The notes under the pieces: generated by a model | Told to the model about the DNA's origin: nothing | Seen by the model: the letters and a program-made list of their open reading frames with translations, nothing else | Databases searched by the model: none | Shown here: positions 46,283 to 60,342 of the stretch, piece by piece | Numbering within the stretch: position 1 is the first letter of the stretch | How the letters are laid out: the number at the start of each line of letters is the position of its first letter | NCBI RefSeq assembly: GCF_001540865.1 | Contig: NC_033628.1 | Span: 5,493,214-5,557,213 of the forward strand | DNA: 64,000 bases | Direction: 5' to 3' | DNA from: Ananas comosus | Taxonomy: Eukaryota > Streptophyta > Magnoliopsida > Poales > Bromeliaceae | Program-made: the position numbers and the translations under genes

Positions 46283-46903
46283 CTTGGAATTTCCACATCG
46301 ACGTAAGAGAAAAATCTCAAGTCCACATCTAACGTCATTCCATACCTTGGGGGATGGAGCGAAAATGTAGCGCAGATCTTGCGAAGTAGATGGTGAAAAT
46401 TAATGTCAACGCTAATAAGCGCATTGCTACAGTTAAATGAAAGATGAGGGGATGTACAGTTCATCACACCAAGAAAGGAGGAGCGAAGAAAATTTTAAGG
46501 ATTGGGATAAGAATTCGGAGCCAACTTATATTAATCTACCGTATGGGAACAATCTATAAAAAAATATTTTTTGATTTTGAATTTTGATCTATAATAATTT
46601 GAATCTATCTATTATTTTCACCAAATTTATTTACTCAACATGAATAACAAAATATCAACACTCGCATATAAATATTTAAGGCATATTATTGAAGATTAAA
46701 TTATCAATAATTCAGAAAAAAATAAACTGTTAGAAGTTCTATGTTGTTCGAAAAGAAACAATTCATGTAAGAGAGAACTATTAACCTGACCAACCCCAGC
46801 AAGAAGGAAACGTTCAAATTTTGAAAATGTGAGCGTCGATTATTGGGGATAAGACAATAGCATTTCTTAAATAAGAAAGTAAAAAATCAATATAGTAGGC
46901 AAG

Positions 46904-47463
46904 ATGAATCTACAGGGGAATGCCTAAATTTCTTACCGTTCAAATTTTGGGGTAAAAGCATCAGATTATGGTTTTGATCTGAGGCATGAATGAATTACAT
47001 AAGCAAAACTGTAGCAGCAAGAAGGAATGTAACAAAAGGAGTGTAGAGGATTCGGCTAGGGCAGAGGAATCGGCGACCAATAGATTGATGAGACATGATA
47101 CTATTTGTAACGGTGATAGATTTGATAAGACATGATCCCATCTGAAACGAAAATAGAGGAGGGATACTGCAGTGGAGAGAGGAGGGAAAGCGACCTACCG
47201 TACGAAACGAAGAGGGAGAGGGAATGACGTAGCCGAGATTGTAGAAGGAATGCTGCAACGAACAAGAAAAGAAAAAATGACGCGCGGAGGAGGAGCGGAG
47301 ATGAAACACTCTCTTCCGTACAAAAAAATCGGAATAGAGAGTGTACCTGGCCAACCCTAGCAAGAAGGAAACGTCCAGATTTTGGAAATGTGAGCATCGA
47401 TTCTTGGGGATAAGACAATAACATTCTTATATAAGAAAGTAAAAAATCGACATAATAGGCAAG
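46904..47463. repeat. Array unit 2, internally deleted (560 bp)
   Basis: The unit runs normally to AATAGAGAGTGTA near 47345 and then jumps to CCTGGCCAACCCTAGCAAGA. About 780 bp is lost, including the microsatellite and the AT-rich half. Confidence 0.8.
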
Positions 47464-49484
47464 ATGAATCTACAGGGGAATACCTAAATTTCTTACCCTT
47501 CAGATTTTGGAGTAAATGCATCAGATGATGGTTTTTATCTGAGGCATGAATGGATTATATAAGCAAAACTATAGCAACGAGGAGAAATGTAACAATAAGA
47601 ATAGTAGAGGAATCGGCCAGGGTAGAGGAATCGGCGACCAATAGATTTGATGAGACATGATGCTTTTTGAAATAGCGATAGATTTGATGAGACATGATCC
47701 CATCTGAAACGAAAATAATTAAGAGGGGGATACTGCTACAGAGAGAGGAGAGAAATCGACCTAGCAAACAAAACGAAGAGGGAGTGGGAACGACGCAGCT
47801 GAGATTGGAGAAAAAACACTGCAACGATTAGGAGAAAAAGGAATGACGTGCGAAGGGGGAGCGGAGAGGAAACGGTCTCTTCCGTACAAAAAAATCGGAA
47901 TAAAGAGTGTAGCGGTTCAATGGAGTTGTTATTGGGCTAGGATGATAGTAGCCACTTGGGTTGAGTGGATGGAGGTGTTATAGGGCTAGGATGAAAGTAG
48001 CCCACATGGGTTGAGTGGTGGTAGGTAAAATAGTATTTGATCAAAGGGCCACCAATAGTCAAAGTGGTAGATCTAAGGGCTAGAAATCTAAAAGCACTAA
48101 AAGATTAGTACTTTTACATGTATTATAGCTCAACTCTCTCTCTCCCCCTTCTCTCTCTCTCTCTATATATATATCCTTGGAATTTTCACATCGACATAAG
48201 AGCAAAATCTCAAGTCTGCATCTAACGTCATTCCGTACTTTGGAGGATGAAGTGAAAATTTAGCACAGATCTTGCGGAGTAGACGGTGAGGATTATTGTC
48301 AACGCTAATAGGCGCCGCCATTGCTGCAGTTAAATGAAAGATAAAGGGAAGTGCAGTTCATCACTCTAAGAAAAGAGGAGTGAAGAAAATTCTAAGAATT
48401 GGGATAAGAATTTGGAGCCGACTAAAATAAATCTACCGGAAGAGAACAATCTATAAAAAATTATTTTTTGATTTTGAATTTAGATCTATAACATTTGAAC
48501 CTATCAATCATTTTCATCAAATTTATTTACTTAACATGAACAACAAAATATCAACACTCGCATATAAATCTTAAAGGCATATTACTGAAGATTAAATTAT
48601 CTATCAATCTAGAAAATAATAAACTGTTAGAAGTTCTATATTGTTCGAAAAGGAACAATTCATGTTAGAGAGAACTATTAACCTGTCCAACCCTAGCAAG
48701 AAGGAAACGTCCATATTTTGGAAATATGAGCGTCGATTCTTGGCGATAAGATAATATCATTCTTATATAAGAAAGTAAAAAATCGATATAGTAGGCAAGA
48801 TGAATCTACAGGGGAATACCTAAATTTCTTACCGTTCAGATTTTGGGGTAAAAGCATTAGATGATGGCTTTGATCTGAGGCATGAATGGATTATATAAGC
48901 AAAACTGTAGCAGCGAGGTGGAATGTAACAATAAGGAGGGTTGAGGAGTCGACACATGTAGAGAAATCAGCGACCGATAGATTTGATGAGACATGATCCC
49001 ATCTAAAACGACATAGATTTTATGAGACACGATCCCATCAGAAACGAAAATAGGGAAGGAAAACGGCGGCGGAGAGAGGAGAGAAAATGACCTGCCGTAC
49101 GAAATGAATGGGGAGTGGGAACGACACAGCTGAGATAGGAGAAGGAACACTACAACGAACAGGAGAAGAAGGAATGACGCATGGAGGGGGACCGGAGAGG
49201 AAAACACTCTCTTCCATACAAAAAATCGAAATAGAGAGTGTAGCGATTCGATGGAGGTGTTATAGGGCTAGGATGATAGTAGTCCACTTGGGTTGAGTGC
49301 TTCTAGATTTGTAGCCTATGGATGGAGGTGTTATAGGGCTAGGATGATAGTTGCCCACTTGGGTTAAGTGGTGGCAAGTGAAATAGTATTTGATTCAAGG
49401 GCTCCTAATAGTTAAAGGGGTAGATCTAAGGGCTAGAAATCTACAAGCACTAATAGATTGATACTTTTAGATGCATTATAGCTC

Positions 49485-49560
<76 letters not shown>

Positions 49561-50415
49561 TTGGAATTTTCACATCGACGTAAGAGCAAAATCTCAAGTC
49601 CGCATCTAATGTCATTCCGTACCTTGGAGGATGGAGCGAAAATTTAGCGCAGATCTTGCGGAGTAGACGGCGAAAATTATTCCAACGCTAATAGGCGCTG
49701 CCATTGCTGCAGTTAAATGAAAGATAAGGGGAAGTACAGTTCATCACTCTAAGAAAGGGGGAGTGAAGAAAATTCTAAGGATTGGGATAAGAATTTGGAG
49801 CCGACAAATATTAATCTACCGTAAGAGAACAATCTATAAAAAAATATTTTTTGATTTTGAATTTAGATCTATAATAATTTGAATCTATCAATCGTTTTCA
49901 TTAAATTTATTTACTCAGCATGAATAACAAAAAATCAACAATCGCATATAAATATTTAAGGCATATTATTGATGATCAAATTATCAATCAATCTAGAAAA
50001 TAATAAACTATTAGAAGGTCTATATTGTTAAAAAAGAAACAATTCATGCAAGAGAGAACAATTAACCTGGCCAACCCTAGCAAGAAGGAAACGTCCAGAT
50101 TTTGGAAATATGCATCGATTCTTGGGGATAAGACAATAGCATTCTTATAATAAGAAAGTAAAAATCGATATAGTTGGCAAGATGAATCTACAGGGGAATA
50201 CCTAAATTTCTTACCCTTCAGATTTTGGAGTAAAAGTATCAGATGATGGTTTTTATCTGAGGCATGAATGGATTATATAAGCAAAACTGTAGCAGCGAGG
50301 AGGAATGTAACAGTAAGGAGAGTAGAGGAATCAACCAGAGTAGAGGAATCGGCAACCGATAGATTTGATGAGACATGATCCCTTCTGAAACAGTGATAGA
50401 TTTGATGAGACACGA

Positions 50416-52026
50416 TGTAACACACTGGACCTTTGCAAATTGCAAGGTTCGAGTGTTTGAACTGTGTTCTGAGTTTTTTCAGATTTTCTGGTGGGTCGTT
50501 GACAGTGTTCCGACCTATGGCTCGTATCCCGAGATTTGTAGTATTTCATGTAGCGCTAAGGTCACCAAAGAGATGGACTTAGGCTACCCTCGGATTGCAT
50601 TCTGCACACTGTGTAACCGGTGACAAGTCGATGGCTGTACCGGTACAGATTTTGTACCGGTACACTTTGATGGTTGTACCGGTACAGTTGTGCCGAATTT
50701 CAAACCCGAGGCTCGGGTTTGTTGTCTCGCCTGATTTGTACCGGTACACTCTCCCGTGTACCGGTACACTTTGGCAGAACTGCAAAACTGCAGTTTTTCA
50801 GGGTTGTAATTGCATTGTAGCAATTCTATATCAGCCCCCACACCCTCTAGGGCTTTCCCTGAGCTGAGAACACTTGAGAGGAAGGTAAGGGAGCCCTCCA
50901 TCCCTTCTCCTTGATTTTGTTGGGATTTTTGAAGTTTAATTGCTTCATTTAGCTTCTTTTTGCATCTTGGTGGCCTTTCCACCTTGGTAGAGGCTTGGAG
51001 CTTGGGTTTGGGGCTCGCTTGAGGAAAGATCCTTGAACCTAGAGGACTTTGATCCCTGTTTGAAGCTTCAAAGAGGTTAACATCTTGTTCTTTCCCTCTA
51101 GATTTGGTTTTCGGAGGTTTTCTTGAGATGAAACCCTAGAATGGAATTTTAGGGTTGATTTTAGGCATTTTGATTTTAGGGCTTTTAGAGCTCATCTAAT
51201 TGGATTAGAACCTTGATTTAGGTTGCTTTGGAAGGGATTTAGCTTCCATTTGAGCTTGGGAGAGGGATTTTTACACTATAGATGAGATTTTTGGCCCTTT
51301 TGCCTAGTAGGTTAATGTTTGAGCTAGTAGTTGTTCGTTTACTTCTTGTAGCTCACTTTTTGATGCTTCTAGGGTGCTAGGAGCTTAGTGGACACCTTCG
51401 TTGGAGCAAACGAAGGGTTGCGCGTCGTTCGGTGGGTTTGACCTAGCCTAAAATATGAGAAATTCTCATATCTGATGTTTTATGCTTCGTAAAGTAGAAA
51501 TTCATACATTTTCATTATAAATGTATTTATTGAGAATTTTAGAATGCTTAACATGTCTATGTTATGTGTAATAAATTTTCGAATCTCTATGTAGTAGAGA
51601 GTTTGCATGTGGGCTTATGTTGCATTCAGCATTCTTGTGTGGGCTTTGGGATCACATTCCTATCGTAGAAACGAACATTGTTTTCATGCATTTAAACCTA
51701 TGCCTAATTGAGACATAAGGAATCTAAGTAAGCCATGAAGAGGCTTGGGGACTGGTACTACTTGAGAATAATTGGGCTAATGTCGTTAAGCGACATTGAG
51801 CTCGAGTCATGTATGAACCAAGTGTTAATGTCATAATTGGAACATAGAAATAAAATGTGCTTAACTTATAGCATGCTTAAGTGTTATAAAGAGACACTAA
51901 GCAAGGTGAGTGTTGGAACATCACATTGAGATTTTGATCTAGACCGATGGATTACCAGTGCTACTACCATGTTAGAGACATGATAATTGGATACTTGAGC
52001 TATTGACTACGCTTGTTTGCCATTTT
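50416..52026 (+). mobile_element. 5' LTR of a Gypsy element, 3' part deleted
   Basis: It starts TGTAACACACTGG right after CACGA (50411-50415), and is near-identical to the first 1.6 kb of the LTR at 54407. It has GTACCGGTAC motifs at 50637-50770. It ends at GCTTGTTTGCCATTT, where it fuses to RT coding sequence; the last ~1 kb of the LTR, the primer site, gag, protease and the first half of RT are gone. Confidence 0.9.
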
Positions 52027-54321
52027 GGTCTATTTCCGAAGTGATGTGGATCATGAGGAACACTTGAGACTTGTACTTCAAGTGCTTCGGAAAAGGAAGC
52101 TCTATGCCAAATTAAAAAAGTTTGAGTTTTGGGTTAGAGAGGTGGCGTTTTTGGGCCATTTGATTTTCGGATCGCGTATAGCCGTGGATCCGAGAAAAAT
52201 TGAAGCTATCAAGGATTGGCCGAGGCCGACGAGCGTCACGGAGATTCGGAGCTTTCTGGGTCTGGCCGGCTACTACCGACGGTTTGTTGAGGGATTTGCA
52301 AAGTTATCTACTCCCCTCACGAGGCTCGCGTATAAAGGCAAAAGTTCATTTGGAACGATGCGTGTGAAAAGAGCTTTTAAGAGCTGAAGCAGAGATTGAC
52401 TACCGCTCGGATCCTAACCTTGCCGATTGCTGGAGCAGGGTATGTGATTTATAGCGATGCTTCTTTTAATGGATTGGGTTGCGTTTTGATTCAGGACGGA
52501 AAAGTGATCGCGTATGCTTCTCGCCAATTGAAGGAGTATGAGAGGAATTATCCTACTCACGACTTAGAGTTGGCGGCCGTAGTCTTTGCCTTGAAGCTAT
52601 GGCGCTATTATCTTTACGGTGAACGGTGCAAAGTGTTTACCGATCACAAGAGCTTAAAGTATTTATTCACTCAGAAGGAGTTGAATTTGAGGCAGCGCAG
52701 ATGGTTTGAGCTTCTTCAAAGATTATGATTTGACGATTCTTTACCACCTGGGCAAGACTAACGTGGTGGCGGATGCGCTAAGTCGGAAATCGATGAAAAA
52801 CTTAGCGATGCTTGTGGTTACTCAACCGCCGTTGATCGAGCAGATGAAGCGGTTGGAGTTGGAGGTGGTGACTCTTGATACACCTTTGAGGTTGATAGCT
52901 TTGGTGGTGCAACCTACCCTTTTGGATAGAATTCAAGAAAAGCAAGCTCATGATGTGGAGTTGCAAAGGCTTAGAGCTAAAATGGTTGACGGTTGCACTG
53001 GTGACTTTACTGTGGACGGTGATGGATTGATGCGTTTTCGCGGACGGTTGTGTGTACCGGCGAATTTGGGTATTAAAGAAGATATTCTTCAAGAAGCACA
53101 CCGTGTACCTTATGCGATTCATCCGGGAGGCACCAAGATGTACAAGGACTTGAAGTTGCTTTATTGGTGGCCCGGGATGAGAAAGGATATTGGTGAGTTT
53201 GTTGCTAGATGTCTAACTTGCCAACAGGTGAAAGCTGAGCATCGAGTCCCCGCAGGGAAATTGCAGAGCTTACCTATTCCAGTGTGGAAGTAGGAGAAGA
53301 TCACCATGAATTTCGTGATGGGATTGCCTCGCTCATAGGCCGGGCATGATGCTATTTGGGTGATCGTGGATAGGTTGACGAAATCGGCTCATTTTATACC
53401 TATTCATACTACTTGGACTGGTGAGAGACTCGCACAGGTATATCTTGACGAGATTGTGCGATTGCACGGGATACCTACTTCTATAGTTTCGGATCAAGAT
53501 CCCCGTTTTGTATCTCATTGTTGGAGGAGTTTACAGGATGCCTTGGGCACGCGTTTGGATTTCAGTACAGCTTTCGACCCTCAGAGTGACGGGCAGTCAG
53601 AGCGCACTATACAGACTCTTGAGGATATGCTTCGAGCCTGTGTGATCGACTTCCAGGGCGGATGGTCGCAGCATCTATCGATGGCGGAGTTTACTTATAA
53701 CAATAGTTATCAAGCAAGCATCCAGATGGCACCTTTCGAGGCACTTTATGGACGGAAGTGTAGATCGCCACTTCACTGGAGTGAAGTTGGCGAGAGATTG
53801 GCTTTAGGCCTGATGTGCTCCAGGAAGCAGAGGACAAGATTCGCATCGCTCGGGAGCGACTGTTGACAGCCCAGAATAGGCAAAAGAGTTATGCTGACAA
53901 GCGTCGACGAGACTTGGAGTTTCGGATTGCTGATCATGTCTTTTTGAAAGTCTCGCTGACCAAGGGAATTAGAAGATTTGGTATCTGGGGTAAGTTGAGT
54001 CCCCGATACATTGGACCGTATGAGATTTTGGAACGTGTGGGCCCGGTAACATATCGACTTGCTCTACCACCGAACCTATCGGGTGTACACAATATTTTTC
54101 ATGTATCGGTCCTCCGGAAGTACATCCACGATCCGGCTCATGTGTTGGACGCTATACCCTTGGAGCTGAGGGACGATTTGAGATTTGAAGAGCAACCTTT
54201 GAGGATTTTGGCTCGCGAGGTAAAGAGGCTGCGGAACCATGAGATTCCCTACGTGAAAGTGCTTTGGAGCAACCACGATGAACGCGAGGCCACTTGGGAG
54301 TTGGAGAGCACACTGCAGTAG
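52021..54321 (+). pseudogene. Gypsy pol remnant: RT end, RNase H, integrase, chromodomain-like tail
   Basis: The RT resumes at [20 protein letters not shown] (one residue after the catalytic DD), then [20 protein letters not shown] frameshift and a TAA near 52373 follow. RNase [49 protein letters not shown]; after another frameshift near 52720, NVVADALSRKS. Integrase: [19 protein letters not shown], a TAG at 53291 where Trp is expected, [22 protein letters not shown] and DGQSERTIQTLEDMLRA. A frameshift near 53810 leads to the C-terminus RRDLEFRIADHVFLKVSL…VKVLWSNHDEREATWELE. It is the same lineage as the minus-strand element at 34735-38880. Inactive. Confidence 0.9.
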
Positions 54322-54393
54322 CGCTATTCTCATCTTTTTCAGATTGAGGCTTGAGGTATTTCGTCTTTTGAGTTTCGCGGACGAAACTCCTTT

Positions 54394-54404
54394 TTAGGAG
54401 GGGT
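54394..54404 (+). promoter_or_regulatory. Polypurine tract
   Basis: TAGGAGGGGTG sits 2 nt before the 3' LTR and after GCGGACGAAACTCC. It primes plus-strand DNA synthesis. Confidence 0.7.
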
Positions 54405-54406
54405 GA

Positions 54407-57007
54407 ATGTAACACACTGGACCTTTGCATATTGCGAGGTTCGAGTGTTTGAACTGTGTTTTGAGTTTTTCCAGATTTTCTGGTGGGTCGTTGACAGTGT
54501 TCTGACCTATGGCTCGTATTACGAGATTTGCAGTATTTCATGTAGCGCTAAGGTCACCAAAGAGATGGACTTAGGCTACCCTCGGATTGCATTCTGCACA
54601 CTGTGTAACCGGTGACAAGTCGATGGCTGTACCGGTACAGATTTTGTACCGGTACACTTGTGCCGAATTTCAAACCCGAGGCTCGGGTTTGCTGTCTCGC
54701 GGGATTTGTACCAGTACACTTTCCTGTGTACCGGTACACTTTGGCAGAACTGCAAAACTGCAGTTTTTCAGGGGTGTAATTGCATTGTAGCAATTCTATA
54801 TCAGCCCCCACACCCTCTAGGGCTTTCCCTGAGCTGAGAACACTTGAGAGGAAGGTAAGGGAGCCCTCCATCCCTTCTCCTTGATTTTGTTGGGATTTTT
54901 GAAGTTTAATTGCTTCATTTAGCTTTTTTTTGCATCTTGGTGGCCTTTCCACCTTGGTAGAGGCTTGGAGCTTGGATTTGGGGCTCGCTTGAGGGAAAAT
55001 CCTTGAACCTAGAGGACTTTGATCCCTGTTTGAAGCTTCAAAGAGGTTAGCATCTTGTTCTTTCCCTCTAGATTTGGTTTTCGGAGGTTTTCTTGAGATG
55101 AAACCCTAGAATGGAATTTTAGGGTTGATTTTGGGCATTTTGATTTTAGAACTTTTAGAGCTCATCTAATTGGATTAGAACCTTGATTTAGGTTGCTTTG
55201 GAAGGGATTTAGCTTCCATTTGAGTTTGGGAGAGGGATTTTTACACTATAGGTGAGATTTTTGGCCCTTTTGTCTAGTAGGTTAATGTTTGAGCTAGTAG
55301 TTATTCGTTTACTTCTTGTAGCTCACTTTTTGATGTTTCTAGGGTGCTAGGAGCTTAGTGGACACCTTCGCTGGAGCAAACGAAGGGTTGCGCGTCGTTC
55401 GGTGGGTTTGACCTAGCCTAGAATATGAGAAATCCTCATATCCGATATTTTATGCTTCGTAAAGTAGAAATTCATACATTTCCATGATAAATGTATTTAT
55501 TGAGAATTTTGGAATGCTTAACATGCCTATGTTATGTGTAATAAATTTTCGGACCTCTATATAGTAGAGAGTTTGTATGTGGGCTTATGTTGCATTCAGC
55601 ATTCTTGTGTGGGCTTTGGGATCACATTCCTATCGTAGAAACGAACGTTGTTTTCATGCATTTAAACCTATGCCTAATTGAGACATAAGGAATCTAAGTA
55701 AGCCATAAAGAGGCTTGGGGACTGGTACTACTTGAGAATAATTGGGCTAATGTCATTAAGCGGCATTGAGCTCGATTCATGTATGAACCAAGTGTTAATG
55801 TCATAATTGGAACATAGAAATGAAATGTGCTTAACTTATAGCTTGCTTAAGTGTCATAAAGAGACACTAAGCAAGGTGTGTATTGGAACATCACATTGAG
55901 ATTTTGATCTAGACCGATGGGTTACCAGTGCTACTACCATGTTAGAGACATGATGATTGGATACTTGAGCTATTGACTACGCTTGTTTGCCATTTGTGCT
56001 CATTCGCACATACTTGTGAGGGTCGCTCCCTACAAGCTGGCACTCTAGAGTTCGCCTACGCGACTTATGTTCGCTCGTGCGGTATCGAGAAACCTATGGG
56101 GTCGGGTGGGATAGACTCATTTTCAGAGTGGGAATGCTGGAGCTACCACCGACACTTAGGCGGTACAAGCTGGACTACAGTTGTGTAGGTCACAAATGAG
56201 ATTAAACCGTGACATCAACTTACAAAGGTTAATCACTACTAGATAGGGTAAAGTAGTTGGATACTTGGGCATGCTTACCGCATAGTGGTGGATAATGAGA
56301 TAGACTCATAGTATGCTTGATAGCATTACTCATTACATCTTAGTATGCTTGTTGCCATCATAAAACATTCGAGCTATGCATTGGGCTTATTTCATCTTGA
56401 TAGAATGGTTACATATCATATATCCTGTGGCACAGTAGTATTGCATTTCATACATGCTTTCAATTCAGCAGCTTATTATTATTTAATATTATTGTTACTT
56501 ACCCTTTTCTTTGGGCCTAGTGGTGTATTGTGCTGAGGTCAGTAATTGCCCACTGGGAACTATAAATTATAGTTCTCACGTCCTCTGTTTCATGTTTCTA
56601 TTTCAGAGCCTTCCACTCCGGGCGAGGTTAGGGACCGCGGAAAGGGTATCGCCACGAGCTAGCTTGTGAGCGAGGGATGTTCGATAGGTGGTCCACCTCT
56701 TCTTTGTTCTCTTTTTAGGAGAGGATGAGAGTTGTACCTTGTATAGAGACCACCCCATTTTGGATTTCTTTCCTTTTTGTAGTGCTTTTGTGATAACTCT
56801 TGTACTTACTTTATCTTTATGTTTAGTAGTTACTTTCTTCTTTCTCTACTTGTTTTTAGTTGTTAGCTGTTAGTAGCTTTGATATCTCTAGTGACTTTAT
56901 TCTTCTTGCTTCCATATCTCTTTTGTTGTAGACGCCTTATATGTGCAGGCATATGGCGGGTCTGGGCATGTACCGGGCGGGCCTATGCCGGGTCCCGGGG
57001 CGTGACA
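54407..57007 (+). mobile_element. 3' LTR of the Gypsy element (complete)
   Basis: 2,601 bp, TGTAACACACTGG…GGGGCGTGACA, followed by the target duplication CACGA (57008-57012). GTACCGGTAC motifs lie at 54630-54742. It differs from the matching part of the 5' LTR by scattered substitutions and a ~25-bp indel near 54658, so the insertion is not recent. No gene. Confidence 0.92.
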
Positions 57008-58738
57008 CACGATCCCATCTGAAATGAAAATAAAGGAGGGATACTGTGACAGAGAGAGGAGAGAAAACGACCTAGAGTATGAAACAAAGAAGGAGAGGGA
57101 ACGACGTAGCCAAGATTGGAGAAGGAACGCTGCAATGAACAGGAGAAAAAGAATTGGCGTGCGGATGGGGAATGGTTTCTTCCGTACAAAAAAAAATGGA
57201 ATAAAGAGTGTAGCAGTTTGACAGAGGTGTTATCGGGCTAGGATGATAGTAGCCCATTTGGGTTGAGTGCTTTTAGATTTGTAGCCTATGGATGGAGGTG
57301 TTATAGGGCTAGAATGATAGTAGCCCACATGGGTTGAGTGGTGGTAGGTGAAATAGTATTTGATCCAAGGGCCATTAATAATCAAAGTGGTAGATCTAAG
57401 GGCTAGAAACCTAAAGACACTAAAAGATTGGTAATTTTACATGTATTATAGCTTAACTCTCTCTCTCTCTCCCCCCCTCTCTCTCTCTCTCTCTATATAT
57501 CCTTGGAATTTCCACATCGAAGTAGGAGCAAAATCTCAAGTCCGCATCTAACGTCATTTCGTATCTTAGAGGATGAAGCAAAAATTTAGCACAAATCTTG
57601 CGGAGTAGACGGCGAAAATTATTCCAACGCTAATAGGCGCTGCCATTGCTGCAGTTAAATGAAAGATAAGGGGAAGTACAGTTCATCACTCTAAGAAAGG
57701 GAGAGTGAAGAAAATTCTAAGGATTGGGATAAGAATTTGGAGCCGACTAATATTAATCTACCATAAGTGAACAATCATAAAAAATTATTTTTTGATTTTG
57801 AATTTAGATCTATAACAATTTGAATCTATCAATCATTTTCATCAAATTTATTTACTCAACATGAACAACAAAATATCAACAGTCGCATATAAATATTTAA
57901 GGCATATTATTGAAGATTAAATTATCTATCAATCTAGAAAATAATAAACTGTTAGAAGTTCTATGTTGTTCGAAAAGGAACAATTCATGTAAGAGAGAAC
58001 TATTAAGCTGTCCAACCCTAGCAAGAAGTAAACGTCCAGATTTTGGAATTGTGGGCGTCGATCCTTGGGGATAAGATAAGAAAGTGAAAAATCGATATAG
58101 TAGGCAAGATGAATCTACAGCGGAATACCTAAATTTCTTACCGTTCAGATTTTGGGGTAAAAGCATCAGATGATGATTTTGATCTGAGGTATGAATAGAT
58201 TATACAAGCAAAACTGTAGCAGCGAGGAGGAATGTAACAATAAGGAGGGTTGAGGAATCGGTCAGGGTAGAGAAATCAGCGACCGATAGATTTGATGAGA
58301 CACGATCCCATATGAAACGAAAATAGGGGAGGGAAATTGCGGCGGAGAGAGAAGAGAAAACGACGTACCATACGAAACAAAGAGGGAGTGGGAACGACGC
58401 AGCCGAGATAGGAGAAGGAACACTGGAACGAACAGGAGAAGAAGGAATGACGCGTGGAGGGCGAGCAGAAAGGAAACGCTCTCTTCCGTACAAAAAATCG
58501 TAATAGAGAGTGCAGCAGTTCGATGGAGATGTTATAGGGCTAGGATGATTGTAGTCCACTTGGGTTGAGTGCTTTTAGATTTGTAGCCTATAGATGGAGG
58601 TGTTATAGGTCTAGGATGATAGTTGCCCACTTGGGATGAGTGGTGGCAGGTGAAATAGTATTTGATTCAAGGGCTACTATTAAGGGCTAGAAACCTAAAA
58701 GTACCAATGGGTTGATACTTTTAGATGTACTCTAGCTC

Positions 58739-58802
<64 letters not shown>

Positions 58803-60342
58803 CTCCTTGGAATTTCCACATCGACGTAAGAACAAAATCTCAAATCCGCATCTAACGTCATTCCGTACCTTGGGGGATGAGGCGAAAATTTAGCGCAAAT
58901 CTTGCGGTGTAGACGGCGAAAATTATTGTCAACGCTAATAGGCGCCTTGCTGCAGTTAAATGAAAGATGAGGATACGTACAATTCATCACACCAAGAAAG
59001 GAGGAGCGAAGAAAATTCTAAGGATTGGGATAAGAATTTGGAGCCGACTAATGTTAATCTACAGTAAAAGAACAATCTATAAAAAATTATTTTTTGATTT
59101 TTAATTTAGATCTATAACAATTTGAATCTATCTATTATTTTCATTAAATTTATTTATTCAGCATGAATAACAAAATATCAACACTCGCATATAAATATTT
59201 TAGGCATATTATTGAAGATTAAATTATCAATCAATCCAGAAAAAAATAAACTGTTAGAAGTTCTATGTTGTTCGAAAAGAAACAATTCATGTAAGTGAGA
59301 ACTATTAACCTAGTGAACCCTAGCAAGAAGGAAATGTCCAGATTTTGAAAATGTGAGCGTCGATTCTTGGGGATAAGACAATAGGATTTCTTAAATAAGA
59401 AAGTAAAAATTCGATATAGTAGGCAAGATGAATCTACGGGGGAATACCTAAATTTCTTACCGTTCAGATTTCGGGGTAAAAGCATCAGATGATGGTTTTG
59501 ATCTGAGGTATGAATGAATTACATAAGCAAAACTGTAGTAGCGAGGAGGAATGTAACAGTAAGGAAGGTAGAGGAATCGGCCAGGGCAGAGAAATCGGCG
59601 ACCAACAGATTTGATGAGACATGATCCCATCTGTAACGGTGATAGATTTGATGAGATATGATCCCATCTGAAACGAAAATAGATGAGGGATACTGCGACG
59701 GAGAGAGGAGGGAAAGAGACCTACCGTACGAAACGAAGAGGGAGAGGGAACGACGTAGACGAGATAGGAGAAAGAATGCTGCAACGAACAGGAGAAGAAG
59801 GAATGATGCGCGGAGGAGGAGCGGAGATGAAACGCTCTCTTCCGTACAAAAAAAGCATAATAGAGAGTGTAATGGTTCGAGGGAGGTGTTAAAGGGCTGG
59901 GATGATGGTACCCCACTTGGATTGAATGCTTTTAGATTTGTAGCCTATGGATGGAGGTATTATAGGTCTAGGATGATAGTAGCCCACTTGTGTTGAGTGG
60001 TGGTAGGAGAAATAGTATTTGATCCAAGGGCTATTAATAGTCAAAAGGGTAGATCTATAGGCTAGAAACCTAAAAGCAATCGATTGGCACTTTTAGATGT
60101 ATTATAGCTCAACTCTCTCTCTCTCTCTCTCCCCTCTCTTTCGCTATATATGTATATCCTTGGAATTTCCACATCGACGTAAGAGCAAAATCTCAAGTCC
60201 GAATCTTACGTCATTCCGTACCTTGGAGGATGGAGCGAAAATTTAAGGCAGATCTTGCGGAGTAGACGGCGAAAATTATTTCAACGCTAATAGGTGCCGT
60301 CATTGCTGCAGTTAAATGAAAGATAAGGGGAAGTACAGTTCA
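57008..60342. repeat. Array units 5 (right part), 6 and 7 (left part)
   Basis: The array continues directly after the Gypsy element. Unit 6 is at 58109-59427 and the first part of unit 7 at 59428-60342. Short ORFs such as those at 58200-58559 and 59485-59916 (minus) are related to each other but shifted in frame between units. I treat them as noncoding. Confidence 0.75.
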
